Shown: positions 8,103 to 17,030 of the stretch, piece by piece | Layout: each line of letters starts with the position of its first letter | Position numbering within the stretch: position 1 is the stretch's first letter | Assembly (NCBI GenBank): GCA_002288455.1 | Contig: NEUS01000007.1 | Span: 1-62,995, forward strand | From: Opitutia bacterium Tous-C1TDCM | GTDB taxonomy: Bacteria; Verrucomicrobiota; Verrucomicrobiia; Opitutales; Opitutaceae | Direction: 5' to 3' | Length of the DNA stretch: 62,995 nt | Notes under the pieces: model-generated | What the model was told of the DNA's origin: nothing | Databases searched by the model: none | The model's input: the letters and a program-made list of their open reading frames with translations, nothing else | Translations under genes and position numbers: made by a program

Positions 8103-9335
8103 ATGAGCAGCGAAATTCTATCCGTCCTGGAATACATGGAGAAGGAGAAGGGCATTCCGCGTGCCGACATGATCGCCACGATTGCCAACGCTCTCAAAAC
8201 CGCCGCCCAGAAGGGTGTCAATTCCGGGCAGGAACTGAAGATCGATATCAATCCGAAAAACGGCCAGCTGCACGCTTGGGCGGTGATGAAGGTCGTCGAT
8301 TCCGTCAGCAATCCGAAGACGGAAATCCATGTTGAAAAAGCCCAGGTCGTGAAACCGGGCGCCGCCGTCGGCGAGATGCTGGAACGGGAAATCGATCCCT
8401 CCACCTTGGGCCGCATCGCGGCGCAGACCGCGCGCCAGGCCGTGATGCAGCGCCTGCGCCAGTTCGAGAAAGACCGCATTTACGACGACTTCAAGGATCA
8501 GGTCGGCAACATCGTCACGGGCACGGTCCGCCGCCGCGAACGCAACGATCTGTTTGTCGATCTGGGCAAGGCCGAGGCCGTCATGCCCGGCAAGGAGCAG
8601 GTCCCCGGCGAAGAATACCAGCCGGGCGAACGCATCCGCTGCCTGCTGATGGAGATCGAAAGCACGCCCCGCGGCCCCGAGATCATTCTCAGCCGCGCCA
8701 GCCCCAAGTTTGTCCGCCGCCTGTTCGAGCTTGAGGTCACCGAGGTGGCCGACGGCACGGTCAAAATCGAAGCCTTCGCCCGCGAGCCCGGCTACCGCAC
8801 CAAGATCGCGGTCACGAGCACCGACTCGAAGGTCGATCCCGTCGGTGCCTGCGTCGGCGCCCGCGGTGCGCGCGTGAAGACGATCGTGCGCGAGCTCGGC
8901 GGCGAAAAGATCGACATCATCAAGTACTTCGCGGACCCGCGCGAAATGATCATCGAGGCCCTCAAGCCGGCGTTGCCGCGCGAGATCGTGCTCGATGAAC
9001 GCAACCACCGCATTTTGCTGAAGGTCGCGACCGACGATCTTGCCGTCGCGATCGGCCGCAAGGGGCAGAACGCCCGGCTCACGTCCCGCCTGATCGGCTG
9101 GCGCCTCGACATCGAGGAATTCAAGGCCGTCGGCGCCGACCCGGAAGGCGATGCCAAACGCAAGCTCGTGGCTTCCCTCGGGATTCCCGAGGCGCTCGCG
9201 TTGCGGCTCGTCAAGGCCGGGTTTGTTTCGCTTGAACTCTTCGACGGCGTCGAAGCGGGCGACCTCGAAGGCTCCGGTTTTGCTCCGGAAGAAGCCGCCG
9301 ATATTATCGCCCGGGTCGCCGCGCGCGCTCAGTAA
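8103..9335 (+). CDS. nusA: Transcription termination/antitermination factor NusA
   Basis: 410 residues. NusA binds RNA polymerase and nascent RNA and promotes pausing, hairpin termination and rRNA antitermination. The NusA N-terminal domain is about 1-130, S1 about 134-200, KH1 at 250-275 ([20 protein letters not shown]), KH2 near 315-335 ([10 protein letters not shown]), and a single helix-hairpin-helix-type repeat at 355-405. The tandem acidic repeats of gammaproteobacteria are absent. The frame is open upstream, but the ATG at 8103 gives the family N-terminus. It heads nusA-infB-rbfA-nrnA-truB-ribF; infB follows after 33 bases. The leader has an attenuator-like pair of hairpins. Confidence 0.95.
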   Translation: MSSEILSVLEYMEKEKGIPRADMIATIANALKTAAQKGVNSGQELKIDINPKNGQLHAWAVMKVVDSVSNPKTEIHVEKAQVVKPGAAVGEMLEREIDPSTLGRIAAQTARQAVMQRLRQFEKDRIYDDFKDQVGNIVTGTVRRRERNDLFVDLGKAEAVMPGKEQVPGEEYQPGERIRCLLMEIESTPRGPEIILSRASPKFVRRLFELEVTEVADGTVKIEAFAREPGYRTKIAVTSTDSKVDPVGACVGARGARVKTIVRELGGEKIDIIKYFADPREMIIEALKPALPREIVLDERNHRILLKVATDDLAVAIGRKGQNARLTSRLIGWRLDIEEFKAVGADPEGDAKRKLVASLGIPEALALRLVKAGFVSLELFDGVEAGDLEGSGFAPEEAADIIARVAARAQ

Positions 9336-9368
9336 ACGTTTCCGTATCCGTATCCCGAACACCGCTGC

Positions 9369-11978
9369 ATGAGCATTCGCATCCACGAACTGGCGAAGGA
9401 ACTCCACATGGAGAACAAAGAGATGATCACGCTCCTCAAGGAGCGAAAGATCATCGCTCCCGACGTAAAGTCGCCTTCGAGCACCGTGGACAACATCAGC
9501 GCCTCGGCGCTGCGGGAAGAGTTCGCCTCCAAGATTGCCGCCGCGCCCGCCGCGGCGCCGGTCGCAACGGAAGCCCCGGTGCCTGTGGCCGACAGCGGCG
9601 CCGCGCCGAAGGTCGGCCAGCCGACCGGCGTCTTCGTCAAGTCCAAGTCCGACATCGACCGTGAGAAAGAGGCGGCGGCCGCGGCCAAGGCTGCGGCTTT
9701 GAAGGCCGCCTCGACTCCGGCTCCCGTGCCGGTTCCGCCCCCGCCTCCGGTGCCCCTCGCGGCGCCCGCTCCGGTTTCGGCGCCCAAGCCGGTCTCCGTT
9801 CCGCCGGTGCCTCCCCGGATCGTCTCCGCGCCGCCGCCCGTCGCACGGATTCCGACGCCGCCTCCGGTTCCCCGGCCCTTGATGCCGCCGGTGCTGCCCG
9901 CTCCGGTTCGTCCGCCGGTGGTGCCCGTGCCTCTGGCCGCGCCGGCTCCGGCGCCCGCTCCGGTTCCGCCGGCGGTTCCGGCCCCGGTTCGTGCTCCCGC
10001 CGCGCCGGTCGTGCCGCCGCCGATGGCGAAGGCCCCCAATCTTCCGCCGCCCTTGCCCGCGCGTTCACCCGCTCCGGCTCCGGTCATGGCACCCCGGCCG
10101 CCTCCGCTCCCGGGCACGGCGCCCGCTTCCTCGGCCGCGCCGGCGACCCCGCCGCTGATCACCGTCCAAGGGGACGTCAAAATCCTCCACCTGAAGCCGC
10201 CGATCGTGGTCCGGGACTTCGCGGTGGCGCTGGGCCTCAAGCCCTTCAAGTTGATTTCGGAGCTGAACCAGATCGTCGGCTTTGCCGCGATGAACTCGAC
10301 GATCGAGGAATCGGTCGCCCAGAAAGTCGCCGAAAAGTACGGGTTCATGCTCGAGATCAAGCACCGCGGCGACGCCGCGGCGCAGCAGGCGGCCAAGGAG
10401 AAAAAGGCCGAGAAGAAGCCGGACGAGGACGAATCCAAGCATTTGCAGCCCCGGCCACCGGTGGTCTGCATTCTCGGCCACGTCGACCACGGCAAGACGT
10501 CGCTGCTCGACGCGATCCGCAAGGCCAACGTCGCCGCCGGGGAAGCGGGCGGCATCACGCAGCACATCGGTGCCTATCAGATCGAGTTCAACGGCCGCAA
10601 ACTCACGTTTCTGGATACGCCCGGCCATGCCGCGTTCACCAAGATGCGCGCCCGCGGCGCCAGCGTCACCGATGTCGCGATCCTCGTGGTCGCCGCCGAT
10701 GACGGCTTCATGCCGCAGACGGACGAGGCCCTCAAAATCGCCCTCCACGAGAAGCAGCTGCATCCGGAGCGTTTCGCGCTCCTGGTCGCCGTCAACAAGA
10801 TGGACGTCAAAGGTGCCAATCTCGATCAAGTGAAGGGCCAGATGCAGCAGCGCGGCATCGCCCCGGAAGACTGGGGTGGCGAGACGATCACCGTGCCGGT
10901 GGCGGCCATCAAGGGCCAGGGCATCACCGAGTTGCTCGAGATGATTCTCCTGCAGACCGACGTGCTGGAGCTGAAAGCCAATCCCAAGGCGGAGGCGAGC
11001 GGCGTCGTGATCGAATCCGAAATCGACTTCGGCCGCGGCCCCTTGGCGACGGTCATCGTCCAGCGCGGCACGCTGCGCGTCGGCGACGCGATCGTGAGCG
11101 GCCCGAATTTCGCGAAGGTCCGCGCGATGTTCGACGACCAGGGCAACAACCTCAGGGAAGCGCCTCCGGCGACGCCCGTGCGCGTCATCGGTTGGAGCGG
11201 CACGCCCGACAGCGGCGCCAACTTCAAGGTCGTCAAGAATGCCCGCGAGGCCGAGAAACTCGCCGAGGAAGAGCAGCTGCGCCACCGCAAGCTCGCTTCG
11301 ACGGCCGCGGCCGTGCCGAAGGAAGTTTCCGTCGAGCAACTCTTCGCGAATATCGCCGCGACCCAGGCCAAGGTGCTCAAGGTCATCATCAAGACCGACG
11401 TGTTCGGTTCCTCCGAGGCGGTGCGCAACATCCTCGAGGGCATCAAGAGCACGAAGGTCCAGCTCGAGATTGTTTCGATCGAGGTCGGTCTCGTGACCAA
11501 AAACGACGTTCTGATGGCGGGCGCCTCCCGGGCGACCGTCATCGGATTCCATACGAAGCTCGAGAACGGCGTCATTCCGCTCGCGAAGCACCACGGGGTG
11601 CGGATCGAGACGTTCGATATCATCTACGAGATGGGCGACAAGGTCCGCGAGATGATGGCCGACCTGCTCGATCCCGACATCAAGGAGATCAAGACCGGCG
11701 CCGCCGAAGTCCGGCAGGTCTTCCCGTTGGCGAAGGGTTTCGTGGCCGGCTGTCTCGTCACGGAAGGCAAAATCAACCGCAACGCCGCCGCCCGCCTGCG
11801 CCGGGGCCGCGAGATCGTGCACGAAGGCAAAATCGGCACGCTCAAACGGTTCAAGGACGACGCCAACGAAGTTCGCGCCGGTCTGGAATGCGGCATCAAG
11901 CTCGACGATTTCAACGGCTACGCGGCCGGGGACGTCATCGAGTGTTTCGAAGTCCAGAAGGTCCGCGCGGCCCTTTGA
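9369..11978 (+). CDS. infB: Translation initiation factor IF-2
   Basis: 869 residues. This GTPase delivers fMet-tRNA to the 30S subunit and promotes 50S joining. Residues 1-53 form the IF2 N-terminal helical domain ([23 protein letters not shown]). Residues about 57-260 are a very Pro/Ala/Val-rich linker with little Lys/Glu, unlike the charged linkers of enterics. The G domain starts near 365: GHVDHGKTS (G1), DTPGHAAF (G3) and NKMD (G4). Domains II-IV follow to the C-terminus. The second gene of the nusA operon; the rbfA start lies 79 bases downstream. Confidence 0.97.
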   Translation: MSIRIHELAKELHMENKEMITLLKERKIIAPDVKSPSSTVDNISASALREEFASKIAAAPAAAPVATEAPVPVADSGAAPKVGQPTGVFVKSKSDIDREKEAAAAAKAAALKAASTPAPVPVPPPPPVPLAAPAPVSAPKPVSVPPVPPRIVSAPPPVARIPTPPPVPRPLMPPVLPAPVRPPVVPVPLAAPAPAPAPVPPAVPAPVRAPAAPVVPPPMAKAPNLPPPLPARSPAPAPVMAPRPPPLPGTAPASSAAPATPPLITVQGDVKILHLKPPIVVRDFAVALGLKPFKLISELNQIVGFAAMNSTIEESVAQKVAEKYGFMLEIKHRGDAAAQQAAKEKKAEKKPDEDESKHLQPRPPVVCILGHVDHGKTSLLDAIRKANVAAGEAGGITQHIGAYQIEFNGRKLTFLDTPGHAAFTKMRARGASVTDVAILVVAADDGFMPQTDEALKIALHEKQLHPERFALLVAVNKMDVKGANLDQVKGQMQQRGIAPEDWGGETITVPVAAIKGQGITELLEMILLQTDVLELKANPKAEASGVVIESEIDFGRGPLATVIVQRGTLRVGDAIVSGPNFAKVRAMFDDQGNNLREAPPATPVRVIGWSGTPDSGANFKVVKNAREAEKLAEEEQLRHRKLASTAAAVPKEVSVEQLFANIAATQAKVLKVIIKTDVFGSSEAVRNILEGIKSTKVQLEIVSIEVGLVTKNDVLMAGASRATVIGFHTKLENGVIPLAKHHGVRIETFDIIYEMGDKVREMMADLLDPDIKEIKTGAAEVRQVFPLAKGFVAGCLVTEGKINRNAAARLRRGREIVHEGKIGTLKRFKDDANEVRAGLECGIKLDDFNGYAAGDVIECFEVQKVRAAL

Positions 11979-12057
11979 TTCACCGGTCGCCGGCGGTTTG
12001 CGCCGCCGGTGCCGGTCCTGTTTTTCCGCCCGCCGTTTCCCGTCCGCTGCTCTCCCC

Positions 12058-12420
12058 GTGTCGAACCGCACCGTCCGCGTCAACGAGCTCGTCCAACGCG
12101 AGCTGAGTGACATCCTGCGCAAGCGCTACCAGAGCGAGGCGGTGGCGATCACCATTTCCGAGGTCCGCGTTTCGCCCGATTTGCGCGACGCCCGGGTTTT
12201 CGTGGCCGTGGTGGCCGACGAGGAAGAGGCCGAAAAGAAACTGTGGTGGCTGCGGACCAAAGCGGTCGACATCCGCGCGGAACTGAGCCGCCGGATCGTC
12301 CTGAAGTATCTCCCGAAGCTCGAGTACGTGCTCGACCGATCCGCGGTGCGCGGCGCGCGGATCCTGCAGGCCCTCGACGAGATCGATCCGCCCGCGCCGC
12401 CGCGCCCCGATCCGGTCTGA
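12058..12420 (+). CDS. rbfA: Ribosome-binding factor A
   Basis: 120 residues, a small KH-like protein that binds the 30S subunit during late 16S rRNA maturation. RTVRVNELVQRELSDIL at the N-terminus and SPDLRDARVFVAVV in the middle are family signatures. The start is the GTG at 12058, directly after CTCTCCCC; an ATG 60 bases upstream adds an Arg/Cys-rich stretch unlike RbfA. Its place after infB is conserved across bacteria. Confidence 0.92.
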   Translation: MSNRTVRVNELVQRELSDILRKRYQSEAVAITISEVRVSPDLRDARVFVAVVADEEEAEKKLWWLRTKAVDIRAELSRRIVLKYLPKLEYVLDRSAVRGARILQALDEIDPPAPPRPDPV

Positions 12421-12428
12421 GTCCCGCC

Positions 12429-13439
12429 ATGGCGCAGCATTACCCGCAGCTCTCCGCGGCTTTCAGCCGGATGCTGGCCGATCTGCAGGGGCAGGCGGTG
12501 GCGGTTGTCGGCCATGCCCGGCCCGACGGCGATTGCATCGGATCGCAGGTCGCGGTGGCTCTCGCGTTGCGGGCGCGCGGCTTCGATGTGATCTGCGTCA
12601 ATCCCGACCCGATTCCGCGGCGGCTGCTGTTTCTGACCGAAGGCATGGAGTTCCTGCGGACGGATGCGGTGCTCGCCCGTTCCGAGCCGCGGGCCGCGAT
12701 TTTTGTCGACTGCGCCGATCACGCGCGGGCCGGGGAACGGCTGAAAGCCCACTTCCCGCGGCCGGCCGCGGTGATCGACCACCATCTTTCGAATGCCGGC
12801 TATGCCCGGCACAATCTCTTGGACAGCGCCTCGGCGGCAACCTGCGAGATTTTGGCGGGGATCTTTCTCGACCTCGGCTTCGCCATCGAGGCGCAGGCCG
12901 CCAAGGCGCTCTACACCGGCATCCTGACGGACACGGGCCAATTCCGCTTCAACTCAACCTCCCGCCGCTGCTTCGTGCTGGCCGGTGAGCTCGTGGCGCG
13001 CGGCGCGAGCCCCAGCGAGGCCGGGTACAATCTCTATGAACGGGAAACCGCGGGGAAAATGCGGCTGCTGCAGCACTTCCTCGGCACGCTGACGCTCGAG
13101 TGCGGCGGCCGGGCCTGCATCGGCACGCTGCCGGCCGGGGTTTTCGAAACCACCGGGGCCTGCGCGGAGGACACGGAAGGACTCGTCGACTATGCGCGTT
13201 GTCTGGAAGGCGTCGACGTCGGCGCATTGATCGAGTTGCGCGCCGACGGCACCGTCAAAGCCAGCCTGCGCGCGAAAGAGCCCGCCTACCGCATGGATCT
13301 GGTGGCCGCGGAGTTCAACGGAGGCGGGCACGCCTGCGCCGCCGGTCTCAGCCTGAAGGCCGGTGCGGCCGAATTTTATCCGCGACTGGTCGCCGCGATC
13401 GCGGCGCGTCTGGCCGCGGTACCGGCCCCCGCCGTCTGA
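12429..13439 (+). CDS. nrnA: DHH-family nanoRNase / pAp phosphatase
   Basis: 336 residues. NrnA-type enzymes degrade 2-5-nt RNA and dephosphorylate pAp using manganese. The DHH domain shows [13 protein letters not shown] near residue 29, VDCADHA and the hallmark VIDHH around residue 116; the DHHA1 domain carries [12 protein letters not shown] near 300. It starts 8 bases after rbfA and ends 2 bases before truB. The rbfA-nrnA-truB order is shared with many Firmicutes and other phyla. Confidence 0.93.
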   Translation: MAQHYPQLSAAFSRMLADLQGQAVAVVGHARPDGDCIGSQVAVALALRARGFDVICVNPDPIPRRLLFLTEGMEFLRTDAVLARSEPRAAIFVDCADHARAGERLKAHFPRPAAVIDHHLSNAGYARHNLLDSASAATCEILAGIFLDLGFAIEAQAAKALYTGILTDTGQFRFNSTSRRCFVLAGELVARGASPSEAGYNLYERETAGKMRLLQHFLGTLTLECGGRACIGTLPAGVFETTGACAEDTEGLVDYARCLEGVDVGALIELRADGTVKASLRAKEPAYRMDLVAAEFNGGGHACAAGLSLKAGAAEFYPRLVAAIAARLAAVPAPAV

Positions 13440-13441
13440 CC

Positions 13442-14167
13442 ATGCTCGTCCCGCCGCGCGAAATGGAAGGTATTCTCCTGGTCGACAAGCCGGGCGACCA
13501 CACGTCCCACGACGTGATCGCCCGCCTGCGCGGCAAGCTGAAGATGAAACGTATCGGCCATGCCGGTACGCTTGATCCGATGGCCACGGGCCTGCTGATC
13601 GTTCTCGTCGGCAAGGCGACCCGGGTTTCCCAGTATCTGGTCAGTCTCGACAAGGAATACGAAGGCACGGTCGAGCTCGGCAAGGTGACCGACACGCAGG
13701 ATGCCGACGGCGAGATGATGGAGACGCGGCCGGTGCCGCCGTTGACCGAAGCCGAGATCCGCGGCGCGCTGCAGGGTTTCCTCGGCGACCAGTACCAGCT
13801 GCCGCCGATGTACTCCGCGATCAAGATCGGCGGCGTGCCGCTCTACAAGAGCGCGCGCAAGGGCGAGGAAGTCGAACGCGAGCCGCGTTTCATCCGCGTC
13901 AACACCTGGGATCTCACCGGGCTCGCGCTGCCGCGTTTCGATTTCCGGCTGCGCTGCACCAAGGGCACCTATGTCCGCACGCTCGCCCATGATCTCGGCC
14001 AAAAGCTCGGCTGCGGCGCGCATCTCGCGGCGTTGCGCCGGACCGCGACCGACAAGTTCCACGTTTCGCAGGCGCTGACGCTCGACCAGATCCAGGCGCT
14101 CACTCTGCCGGAAATCGAAAAACGGCTGATCGCCCCGCGCGACGCCGTCCCGAGCATCGCACTCTGA
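13442..14167 (+). CDS. truB: tRNA pseudouridine-55 synthase
   Basis: 241 residues. TruB isomerises U55 in the T loop of tRNAs. The catalytic motif [13 protein letters not shown] (Asp in TLDP) and the [13 protein letters not shown] motif are intact. The C-terminal PUA domain of longer TruBs is missing or minimal, giving the short form. The ATG at 13442 is 2 bases after the nrnA stop; a second in-frame Met ([10 protein letters not shown]) at 13463 would also suit. Confidence 0.95.
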   Translation: MLVPPREMEGILLVDKPGDHTSHDVIARLRGKLKMKRIGHAGTLDPMATGLLIVLVGKATRVSQYLVSLDKEYEGTVELGKVTDTQDADGEMMETRPVPPLTEAEIRGALQGFLGDQYQLPPMYSAIKIGGVPLYKSARKGEEVEREPRFIRVNTWDLTGLALPRFDFRLRCTKGTYVRTLAHDLGQKLGCGAHLAALRRTATDKFHVSQALTLDQIQALTLPEIEKRLIAPRDAVPSIAL

Positions 14168-14219
14168 ACCCGCGCGGGCCGGACCGCAGTGCGAAGCTGC
14201 GCGGCCTGCATTCGACGCC

Positions 14220-15164
14220 ATGGCCGCCGCTGCAACCTTCTCCGCCCCGGTTCCGCTCCCGCCGGGCAGGCCGTGCCACGTGGCGATCGGGATGTTCGAC
14301 GGCGTCCACGTCGGACACCAGGCGGTGATCGGTGCGGCCGTGGCGGCGGCGCGCGCCACGGGCGGCGCGGTGGCCGTGCTCACGTTTTGGCCGCACCCGA
14401 GCCGGCTGTTCCGGCCGGCGGCGCCGACGCCGATGTTGCAGGATGCCGCGGCGAAGGCGGAGCGGCTGCGGGCGCTCGGCGTGGACGCGGTGGTCACCCA
14501 GGCGTTCGATGCCGACTTCGCCCGGATCGAGGCGGCGGGTTTTCTCCCGTGGTTGCGCGGGCGATTCCCGGATCTCGCGGCGGTTTACGTGGGAGAAAAT
14601 TTCCGTTTCGGGCACCGGCGCGCCGGCGACGTGGCGTTGCTGCAGGCGGCGGGAGCGGCGGCGGGAATCCCGGTGCAGGCCGCGCCGCGCGTGCAGCGCG
14701 ACGGCGAGCCGGTCAGCAGCACCCGGATCCGCGGGTTGCTGGCGGAAGGACGCATCGCGGACGCGAACCGGCTGCTCGGCCGCGACTATGCGGCGGAGGG
14801 CGTCGTGCGGCCGGGCAAGCGGCTGGGGCGGACGATCGGGTTCCCGACGTTGAATGTGGCCTGGGATCCGGAGGCGCGGCCGCGGTTCGGGGTCTACGCG
14901 GTGCGAATTGCCGCGCGCGGAACCGATCGCCTGCTGCCGGCGGTTGCCAACTACGGACTGCGGCCGACGGTGGAGCAGACGACGCTGCCGCGGATCGAGG
15001 TGCATGTGCTCGGGGTGTGTCCGATCGGGGAGGGCGACGAGGTGCGCATCGAGTGGCGGCAATTTTTGCGGCCGGAAATGAAGTTTGCGGGCCTGCCCGA
15101 ACTGCGGGCGCAGATCGCCCGCGATGCGGTGGCGGCGACGGAATTTTTCGCGGCGGCGGAGTAA
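14220..15164 (+). CDS. ribF: Bifunctional riboflavin kinase / FAD synthetase
   Basis: 314 residues. It makes FMN from riboflavin and then FAD. The N-terminal FAD synthetase nucleotidyltransferase domain has GMFDGVHVGHQAV (GxFDGxHxGH) near residue 23 and SSTRIRGLLAEG; the C-terminal riboflavin kinase domain begins near 190 with GKRLGRTIGFPTLNV. Full length for the family. It closes the nusA-to-ribF group, 52 bases after truB, and is followed by tRNA-Val. Confidence 0.96.
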   Translation: MAAAATFSAPVPLPPGRPCHVAIGMFDGVHVGHQAVIGAAVAAARATGGAVAVLTFWPHPSRLFRPAAPTPMLQDAAAKAERLRALGVDAVVTQAFDADFARIEAAGFLPWLRGRFPDLAAVYVGENFRFGHRRAGDVALLQAAGAAAGIPVQAAPRVQRDGEPVSSTRIRGLLAEGRIADANRLLGRDYAAEGVVRPGKRLGRTIGFPTLNVAWDPEARPRFGVYAVRIAARGTDRLLPAVANYGLRPTVEQTTLPRIEVHVLGVCPIGEGDEVRIEWRQFLRPEMKFAGLPELRAQIARDAVAATEFFAAAE

Positions 15165-15219
15165 GATTTTTCCTTGCGCTGCGCGAGCGGGCTCGCGTTA
15201 CTCGCAGACTCAGATTTTT

Positions 15220-15296
15220 GGACCTTTAGCTCAGTTGGTTAGAGCGTTTCCTTGACATGGAAAAGGTCACTGGTTCGAGTCCAGTAAGGTCCACCA
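15220..15296 (+). tRNA. tRNA-Val, anticodon GAC
   Basis: The cloverleaf is complete: acceptor GGACCTT/AAGGTCC, D arm GCTC...GAGC, anticodon stem TTTCC/GGAAA around TTGACAT (anticodon GAC), T arm CTGG-TTCGAGT-CCAG. CCA is encoded at 15294-15296. TTGCGC (15174) and TTACTC (15198), 18 bases apart, may be its promoter. Confidence 0.97.
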
Positions 15297-15304
15297 TTTG
15301 AAAT

Positions 15305-15332
15305 CCGCCGCTTGATTGCCGGCGGTTTTTTT
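15305..15332 (+). terminator. Intrinsic terminator after tRNA-Val
   Basis: CCGCCG and CGGCGG form a 6-bp stem with a 9-base loop followed by seven T residues, 9 bases after the tRNA. It separates the tRNA from recN. Confidence 0.8.
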
Positions 15333-15349
15333 GTGCCTGTAGGCCACGC

Positions 15350-17011
15350 ATGCTGCAGACCCTTCGAATCCGCAATCTGGCCCTGCTCGAGGAAGTGACC
15401 CTCGATTTCGAGGCCGGTTTCACCTCGGTCACCGGCGAAACGGGCGCGGGAAAAAGCATTTTGCTGGGTGCACTCGGTCTGCTGGCCGGCGAACGGGCCG
15501 ACAAAGCGGTGATCCGCCAAGGCGAGGCGGCGGCCGAGGTCGAGGCGAGTCTGCACTTTTCGGATGCGACGGCGATCGATGCGGAACTCGAAGCGCTCGG
15601 TTTGCCGCTGTGCGAGGAAGGCGTGCTGATTTTGAAACGCAGCCTGCCGCGGGAGAAGGCGCCGAAAATCACGGTGAACGGCGGTTTGGCGACCTTGGCT
15701 TCGCTGCAACGTCTCGGCTCCAAGTGGATCGATTTCCACGGCCCGAGCGAGCCGCGCCGGCTGCTGAAGGAGGAATGCCAGCTGGAGCTGCTCGATCTCT
15801 TCGGCCGGGCGCCGGAACTCGGGGCCGCCTATGCCGCGAGCTACCGGGTGTGGCGCGAGCGGGTGGCGGACCTGAACCGGCTGGCGCAGGAAACGAAACT
15901 GGCTCCCGACCAGATCGAGTACCTGCAAAACCAAGTGGCGAAACTCGACGCGCTCGATCTCTCGGCGGAGGCGATCGAAGTGCTGGAGCGGGATTTCCAG
16001 CGCCTGGCGCGCTCGCAGGAATTGGCGGAACTCGCGGGCGGTCTGGCCGGCGGTTTGACCGGGGAGGACGGCCTGCAGGGCCGGCTGGCGGAGCTGCTGC
16101 GCCAAGCGCGGCAATTGGAGTCGATCGATTCAGCCAGCCGCCCGCTGGCGGCACGGCTGGCTTCCGCCGCGGTGGAACTCAACGAGCTCGGAGCGGAGTT
16201 TTCCGCGCTGGGCCAGCAGGTGCAGTTCGATCCCGAGCAGGCCGAGGATCTGTCGGCGCGGATGAACACGTGGCTGGAAGTGAAACGGCGGCTGGGGGGC
16301 GATGTGGCTGCGGTGGCCCGGGCGCGCGACGACATGCGCCGCCGGCTGGCGGAGCAGGGCGACATCGAAGGGGCGTTGGCCCGGGCCGAGAAATCGGCGC
16401 AGGACGCGCTGCGCCAAGCGCGGAAGGACGCGCAGGCGCTGCGCAGCGCGCGGGAAAAGGCGGCGCGGGAACTCGCGAAGCTGGCGGCGAAAAGCATCGT
16501 GCCGCTCGGGTTCAAGAAAGCGGAATTTTCGGTCCGGCTGAGCGACCTGCCCGAACTGGGTCCGGGCGGGGATTGCCGCGTGGAGTTTCTGTTTTCGCCC
16601 AATGTGGGCGAAGCTCCTTTGCCGCTCAGCCGCATCGCCTCGAGCGGCGAACTGGCGCGCGTGATGCTGGCGCTGAAGACGGTCTTGGCCGACCTCGACG
16701 CGGTGCCGGTGCTCGTGTTCGACGAGGTCGATGCCAACGTCGGCGGCGAAATCGGCCGGATCGTCGGCGAAAAAATGGCGGCGATCGCGCGGCGGCACCA
16801 GGTGCTCTGCGTCACGCACCTGCCGCAGGTGGCGGCGCAGGCGCGGAGCCACTTCGTGGTGACGAAAGATCAATCCGGCGACCGCGCGCAGGTTTCGATC
16901 GAGGCGATCCATGGAGCGCGCAAGGCGCGCATCGCGGAGTTGGCGCGGATGCTCGGCGATCGCAACGCGAAGAGCGCGCTCGCGCACGCGGCGGAACTGC
17001 TCGGCAAGTAG
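15350..17011 (+). CDS. recN: DNA repair protein RecN
   Basis: 553 residues, an SMC-like ATPase acting in double-strand-break repair. Walker A is GETGAGKS at residues 29-36, and the Walker B/D-loop region VLVFDEVDANVGGE is near 455. Between them lie two coiled-coil arms (about 160-210 and 320-385), and the ABC signature is in LSRIASSGELARVMLALK. Full length. The start ATG follows the tRNA-Val terminator by 17 bases. It converges on ccsA with only 19 bases between stops. Confidence 0.96.
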   Translation: MLQTLRIRNLALLEEVTLDFEAGFTSVTGETGAGKSILLGALGLLAGERADKAVIRQGEAAAEVEASLHFSDATAIDAELEALGLPLCEEGVLILKRSLPREKAPKITVNGGLATLASLQRLGSKWIDFHGPSEPRRLLKEECQLELLDLFGRAPELGAAYAASYRVWRERVADLNRLAQETKLAPDQIEYLQNQVAKLDALDLSAEAIEVLERDFQRLARSQELAELAGGLAGGLTGEDGLQGRLAELLRQARQLESIDSASRPLAARLASAAVELNELGAEFSALGQQVQFDPEQAEDLSARMNTWLEVKRRLGGDVAAVARARDDMRRRLAEQGDIEGALARAEKSAQDALRQARKDAQALRSAREKAARELAKLAAKSIVPLGFKKAEFSVRLSDLPELGPGGDCRVEFLFSPNVGEAPLPLSRIASSGELARVMLALKTVLADLDAVPVLVFDEVDANVGGEIGRIVGEKMAAIARRHQVLCVTHLPQVAAQARSHFVVTKDQSGDRAQVSIEAIHGARKARIAELARMLGDRNAKSALAHAAELLGK

Positions 17012-17030
17012 ACGACCGGGCCGGAGCGGC

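Noticed and set aside
9329-10567. Gly/Ala/Thr-rich open frame opposite infB, resembling a PE_PGRS-like protein
   Set aside because: It is the complement of the Pro/Ala-rich IF-2 linker; the composition follows from GCC/CCG codons, and it has no plausible start context.
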